Shown here piece after piece: positions 6,128 to 9,736 of a stretch of DNA of 9,736 nucleotides. Location of the stretch: positions 1-9,736 of the forward strand of contig JAMPFE010000073.1 of NCBI GenBank assembly GCA_023664705.1, read 5' to 3'. Under the pieces are notes generated by a model. That model was not told where the DNA came from, did not search any database, and saw only the letters and a program-made list of their open reading frames with translations. The position numbers and the translations under genes were made by a program. This DNA comes from Lachnospiraceae bacterium (GTDB taxonomy: Bacteria > Bacillota > Clostridia > Oscillospirales > Ruminococcaceae). Each line of letters opens with the position of its first letter. Positions within the stretch are counted from its first letter, which is position 1.

Positions 6128-6160
6128 AAAAAAATTCCCCTCTTTTTCGGAGAGGGGGAA
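6128..6160 (-). terminator. Rho-independent terminator after the tape measure gene
   Basis: TTCCCC(C)TCT on the minus strand pairs with AGAGGGGAA (6160-6151 with 6143-6135), with one bulged C and a 7-nt loop. Seven U follow (6134-6128). It begins 7 nt after the tape measure stop codon. Confidence 0.88.
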
Positions 6161-6167
6161 ATAATAT

Positions 6168-8804
6168 CTATCGCCCGTTGGAGTATGCCATTTGCCGCTC
6201 TTGATACTGCGTTACGGCATATCCTACTTGTTCGCCGTCAAGCTCTACATAGCTTTGCACGTTTATGTTGAACGTCGCTCCGCTGTCGGACATTGCCCGC
6301 CCCACGTCGCTTATAGTCTGTGCGTCCGCGCCGCTGTATTGCGGCTGACTTGCAAACGCGCCCGTAATGCGCGAAAACAGTCCGCCGCCCAGCTTTTGGT
6401 TTGCTTGCTCGGAAGAATATACAGGCATATTGGTGTTGATTTTGCCCATTCTCTCGGCGACGGCGTTTGCGACGTTGTCGATTTCTTGCAAAACTTCGGA
6501 TTTGCCGCTCCTTATACCCAGCACTAAGCCCTGCATAAGGTAGCCACCATATTCCGCGAAAACCTTTGATGGGGAAGCTATGCCGCATATCTCTTTAAAT
6601 TCGTCCATTGCGCCTTTAGCCGCAGCGTCAAGCGCTGAATTCAACTTGTCGGAATTGTCAATCGCGCCGTTCGCCATACCCTCTAAAAGATATTTACCAA
6701 TATCCGACGATTCCGACAAGTCCAACCCGCCAGCCGCGTTGTCAATGACCTCTTGAACGTCCGCGAATTGCTTGGTAATTCGTTCCAAATTGGATTTTTC
6801 GGCTTTATCGTCCGCCAAATCAGTGTTAATACCTTTGAGTGTGAAGATGTTGCTCAAATTCGCTCCAAAATAATCGCCAAAAGTGGGGGCGGTCGCCCTA
6901 GCGGCTTCGGCGATATTTTTGTTAAGCTGTTCTTGAACCATTGACACAAATGCGCCCTGACCGACGTCAATCTTTTTCAATTCAGACGCATAACCTTCGT
7001 TCAGCACTGCTTCCGTATCGGTGAACAGCTTGTTGAAAGCACCCGCCCCGAATTTCTCGTCAAACTCGACGTCAATGCCGAGGTTTATATATTGCTGTTT
7101 GGTGTTCTGCAAATCAACAATCTGATTATTCCACGCTTCTTCAATAGCCGAACGAGCTTCCTTTGCCTTTGTTTCAAAATCGGACATTATTCGCTTCACT
7201 GATGTTTCATCGGTGAAATCTATCCCCGCAAAGTCCATATTTTCAAGAGCGCGTGTAAATCCAACGCTTTCCGCTGTTGTATTCGTGCCGCTCATTTTGT
7301 TTACGGCGTTATCAAGCTCAGCGAGCTTTTGTTTCATTTCATCGGCTGAAAGATTTCCGTTTGTGATTTCGTTTACTAACTGTTGCGCTTCTTTTTTCAC
7401 ATTTGCAAGGGCGGTGTTTCCCATACTTTCAAGCAAATAGAATTTGCCGACCATATCGTCGACATCCTGCCCGAGTTCAACGGCAAAATCGTGGAATTGA
7501 CCCTGAAGCTGTTCTACTATGCCTTGGGTAAATGTTCCCAAATTATCACTGACGGCATTACCAATTGTTTCAATGTTGCTTTTTATTGTTTCGGCGTTTT
7601 CTGCCGAAATTTCCCCGCCCAGATTTCTGTATTTATCTGTAAGATTGTATACTTCTTGGGCGGCTTCGTCGATTTTATCGCGGTTTTCTTGCATAGCTTT
7701 TGAATTGTCGAGTATGTCGCTATATCCGCTTGATATAGTATCAATGTAACTCGAAAATCCGTCAGCTAACCCCTCTAATGAGATACCGCCCTTATCAGCA
7801 TACATTATTGTTTCTGCAATTTGGGCGTTGATTTCACGCAAACCCGCTTCATACCCTATAATCGCGCCCAAACCCGCGCCAATCGCAGTAAGAACCGCGC
7901 CCGCCGGGTTTCCTGTTGCGACAAACAGCAGCATAGCCGTTGATACACCGCCAATTGCAAGCGCCAATTTGTTTACGCTGCCATTGCCAGTAACCAAATC
8001 TTTGACAATGTTTTTAAAGGCAATGAACGCCGTTACCGTTGCTGTTATTGTGGATGCTACTTTCCCGATTTTGGTTGTCGCCAAAAATTCAAGACCTTTG
8101 CCAAGCGACTGCAAGCCCTTGACAACTTTATCGCCGACATAAAGTCCCGCGAGCGTTGCCGCGATACCGCCGACAACGGGGGCTATATCGGACAAAAAGC
8201 CTTTCAGCGTATCATACGCCTCGCTCGTCTCCGCTTCAAGACCGCCCAAAAAGTCATAACTCGGCAAATCGAGGTTTAAATCATTGCTGTAGCCGTCATC
8301 TCCGCTGCCGCTCTTGTCGGACTTCGAGCCGATTATATTCAACTGGTCTATGCCCGCAAGCGTACCCTTGAATTTCTCGGAGGCGGCTGTCGCGTCGTCA
8401 AAGCTGCTTGCAATATCCTCGTTTCCCTTTGAGATGAGGTCGCTGTAATCGAACTCGGGTACTTCAAAGCCCAAGAACTCCGCCAGACTGCGGAACGCCT
8501 CGCCGACAATCTGCACGAACGCCGTCACATACGGCAGCGCCGCCGACAAAACCGGCATAAGGCTGTCGCCGATTGCGCGTTTGAGCGTTTCAATTCGGCT
8601 CTCTAGTATACGCAGTTGGTTGGCGGGGCTTTCTATCGTCCTCGCCATATCGCCCATTGCGTTGTTGGATTGCTCCATTATCGCAATATAACGCAATTGC
8701 GCCTTTTGCGCTTGCGTCATATTCTGTATGCTTGTTTCTATGCCGTGGTTGTACGCTACTTGCTGCAATGTCGCAACGTCGAGAGCGTAGCCGATGCGTC
8801 TTAC
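6168..8804 (-). CDS. Tape measure protein, exon 2 (878 codons; 5' exon outside window)
   Basis: This protein sets tail length and is extruded during DNA injection. Visible landmarks in exon numbering: VRRIGYALDVATLQ at 1-14 and MTQAQKAQLRY at 29-39, both typical of the middle of Clostridia tape measures; ARTIESPANQLRIL at 54-67; GTLAGIDQLNII at about 147-158; hydrophobic segments at about 207-226, 248-268 and 279-319; ASPSKVF at 743-749; and a C-terminal NVQSYVELDGEQVG followed by YQERQ and an NGR end. The family's N-terminal coiled-coil part is missing from this reading, and the frame joins intron sequence instead. An ATG at 8849 is in frame, but it is part of the intron's P7 strand and has no ribosome binding site, so I do not use it. 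The first exon codon is GTA (V) at 8804, or part of it, depending on the exact splice site. Confidence 0.9.
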   Translation of the reverse strand, partial: VRRIGYALDVATLQQVAYNHGIETSIQNMTQAQKAQLRYIAIMEQSNNAMGDMARTIESPANQLRILESRIETLKRAIGDSLMPVLSAALPYVTAFVQIVGEAFRSLAEFLGFEVPEFDYSDLISKGNEDIASSFDDATAASEKFKGTLAGIDQLNIIGSKSDKSGSGDDGYSNDLNLDLPSYDFLGGLEAETSEAYDTLKGFLSDIAPVVGGIAATLAGLYVGDKVVKGLQSLGKGLEFLATTKIGKVASTITATVTAFIAFKNIVKDLVTGNGSVNKLALAIGGVSTAMLLFVATGNPAGAVLTAIGAGLGAIIGYEAGLREINAQIAETIMYADKGGISLEGLADGFSSYIDTISSGYSDILDNSKAMQENRDKIDEAAQEVYNLTDKYRNLGGEISAENAETIKSNIETIGNAVSDNLGTFTQGIVEQLQGQFHDFAVELGQDVDDMVGKFYLLESMGNTALANVKKEAQQLVNEITNGNLSADEMKQKLAELDNAVNKMSGTNTTAESVGFTRALENMDFAGIDFTDETSVKRIMSDFETKAKEARSAIEEAWNNQIVDLQNTKQQYINLGIDVEFDEKFGAGAFNKLFTDTEAVLNEGYASELKKIDVGQGAFVSMVQEQLNKNIAEAARATAPTFGDYFGANLSNIFTLKGINTDLADDKAEKSNLERITKQFADVQEVIDNAAGGLDLSESSDIGKYLLEGMANGAIDNSDKLNSALDAAAKGAMDEFKEICGIASPSKVFAEYGGYLMQGLVLGIRSGKSEVLQEIDNVANAVAERMGKINTNMPVYSSEQANQKLGGGLFSRITGAFASQPQYSGADAQTISDVGRAMSDSGATFNINVQSYVELDGEQVGYAVTQYQERQMAYSNGR

Positions 8805-8972
8805 CTTTATACCCTCGGTTTCCCGATATTTATTAGGGGAGTAGACCATATCACACGGTGTACAAAGTACATCGCCGTAGCACTTCGATTTAAGGGAATT
8901 TCACCCAGCGGGGAATTTCGCCCCGCCCCTACTTCTGTTGACGAATTTCACGTCCTATGGAATGGTCGTTAG
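8805..8972 (-). ncRNA. Group I intron catalytic core, 3' half
   Basis: On the minus strand, in order. UAACGACCAU at 8971-8962 includes GACCAU (8967-8962), which pairs perfectly with AUGGUC (8849-8844) to form P7. P8 is ACGG (8878-8875), bulge CGA, UGUAC, loop UUU, GUACA, CCGU (to 8855). J8/7 is GUGAUAU, directly before the P7 3' strand. A P9-type hairpin follows: UCGG, GAAA tetraloop, CCGA (8826-8815), flanked by CCC (8838-8836) and GGG (8814-8812). The order and the motifs CUAACGAC and GAUAUNGUC match what I remember of the T4 td type (R and S elements), with a U-A to C-G change on both sides of P7. No covariance search was run. Confidence 0.8.
8894..8954 (-). repeat. Three tandem hairpins with the same GAAAUU loop
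   Basis: Three stems in a row carry a 7-nt loop of the form (C/U)GAAAUU: GACG/CGUC (8954-8940), GCGGGG/CCCCGC (8926-8908) and GGG/CCC (8906-8894). They lie between the P7 5' strand and P8, where IA introns carry P7.1/P7.2 extensions. The first is probably P7.2. The G+C-rich middle one, preceded by GUAGGGGCGGGG, looks like a dispersed palindromic repeat that may have entered this peripheral loop. Confidence 0.6.
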
Positions 8973-9736
8973 ACTTCCGTTTCCGAAAGCACAGGATTAA
9001 CATATCTAAAAGTTAAACCGCTTGTTTTACGGTTATATCGGAGCGCGTTTTGTATTGCGCTCTTTTTAGCCATTGCCTTATCGCCGTATAACTCTTTAGC
9101 AACGGCATATATTGACGGGTATATTTTTCCTGTTTCAATACAAATTATCGGTTTTCTTGAAGCTTTAATCTTGTTTTCGCGCGGTATGTCGTTTTCATTG
9201 TAAACCCAATGTAAACCGCCCGCACAAACATTTATACCTTGAGCCGCTTTGCTTACCGTGGAACGAGCCAAATTGTTTTGGCGTTCTGCTTCGCTTTCAG
9301 ACGGATACCATTTCTTTTGCTCAACACAATACACTCGGTGACTTGTTTCAGGGCAGTTCATATATTTCCCTTTTAGTGCTTTTGAAACACGCCCGTATAT
9401 TTCTTCCTTGTTTTTTGTGTGCGGCGGCACTTTTGTACCGTGAGAATAAATATTGTATCCGTTTGGAACAAGAGAATTTTTCTCTTTTATCCAAAACGCC
9501 TCTCGTTCGATTAACTTGGCGTTCAGTTCGTCAACCGTTTCAGCTTTGATTATTTCAATGACGCTGTAACCGGCTATAGCCGTTTCCCAACCGTATTTTC
9601 TTATTGCTCTTGAAAAAGGTGTGGGCTTGTTAAGCGTAAACGCCTCGAATTTGTGTTTTGCTTGGCGTTTGCGCTCTTGCATATAGGTTTTCCCGACATA
9701 CACCTTTTTCCCGATTTTGTACTGATAAATAACTCC
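8969..9736 (-). CDS. GIY-YIG homing endonuclease, 5' end cut by window edge
   Basis: The frame is open to the right edge (255 visible residues). The GTG at 9703 lies in the middle of the catalytic domain and is not the start. Catalytic domain, visible residues: VIY at 2-4 (GIY position), YVG at 13-15 (YIG), the Arg-rich ERKRQAKHKF (catalytic Arg), FSRAIRKYGWE, and LIEREAFWI with the metal-binding Glu, followed by NSLVPNGYN. Next come a NUMOD3-like segment (TKNKEEIYGRVSKALKGKYM) and two NUMOD1/IENR1-like DNA-binding repeats, RVYCVEQKKWYPSESEAE to GGLHWVY and KPIICIETGKIYPSIYAVAK to LTFRYVN. The enzyme would cut intronless tape measure genes near the insertion site and spread the intron by homing. 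Its stop codon TAA lies at the edge of the intron's P7, so the 3' end of the gene also serves the RNA fold. Confidence 0.93.
   Translation of the reverse strand, partial: GVIYQYKIGKKVYVGKTYMQERKRQAKHKFEAFTLNKPTPFSRAIRKYGWETAIAGYSVIEIIKAETVDELNAKLIEREAFWIKEKNSLVPNGYNIYSHGTKVPPHTKNKEEIYGRVSKALKGKYMNCPETSHRVYCVEQKKWYPSESEAERQNNLARSTVSKAAQGINVCAGGLHWVYNENDIPRENKIKASRKPIICIETGKIYPSIYAVAKELYGDKAMAKKSAIQNALRYNRKTSGLTFRYVNPVLSETEV

Larger units (their letters stand above)
8805..9736 (-). mobile_element. Group I intron (subgroup IA-like) with homing endonuclease, 3' part
   Basis: The insertion interrupts the tape measure gene and runs past the right edge. It consists of a GIY-YIG endonuclease gene (9736-8969) followed by 164 nt with group I core features. 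The 3' splice site is placed after the G at 8805 (or 8804), which would be omega-G, where the tape measure motif resumes with VRRIGYALD. P1, P3-P6 and the 5' splice site are outside the window. The endonuclease part looks more A+T-rich than the tail-tip genes, consistent with separate origin. A freestanding endonuclease next to a truncated tape measure gene is the alternative. Confidence 0.8.

Noticed and set aside
8969..9703. GTG at 9703 as the start of the endonuclease.
   Set aside because: It falls between the GIY and YIG parts of the catalytic domain, and the frame is open with matching family residues up to the window edge.

Overview
The window is part of the late region of a tailed phage or prophage with a long non-contractile (siphovirus-type) tail. 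Its host is probably a Gram-positive, Clostridia-like bacterium. The evidence is a tape measure protein followed by tail-hub and tail-tip genes, a holin, a GH25 lysozyme with Cpl-7 wall-binding repeats, strong AAGGAGG-type ribosome binding sites, and protein families that I know from gut Clostridia prophages. All genes lie on the minus strand, so transcription runs from the right edge to the left edge.

Right edge (9736 to 8805): the 3' part of what I read as a group I intron. It carries a GIY-YIG homing endonuclease gene whose 5' end lies outside the window. The intron core (P7, P8, J8/7, P9-like hairpin) is visible just after the endonuclease. It splits the tape measure gene inside a conserved motif, so the tape measure seen here is exon 2 (8804 to 6168) and its true start lies beyond the window.

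Middle (6167 to 5972): a 196-base gap containing a terminator for the tape measure transcript, then a near-consensus sigma-A promoter, then a second very strong terminator directly in front of the next gene's ribosome binding site. This promoter-terminator unit predicts a small RNA of about 87 nt, or an attenuated leader, in the middle of the structural operon.

Left part (5971 to 361): eight tightly packed genes. They encode a DUF6711-like tail protein, a tail hub/tip protein, two paralogous tail-tip or fibre proteins, a one-helix membrane protein, a holin, the endolysin, and a small basic helix-turn-helix-like protein. A terminator follows at 298-329. Several starts in this block move downstream once the ribosome binding sites are used. 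At the left edge is the N-terminal part of a cysteine-peptidase-like phage gene that starts just after that terminator.

Together the genes build the tail (ruler, hub, tip, receptor-contacting proteins) and then lyse the cell (holin plus endolysin). The two points that stand out are the intron in the tape measure gene and the promoter/terminator unit behind it. All family assignments are from recognition of the sequence; no search was run.
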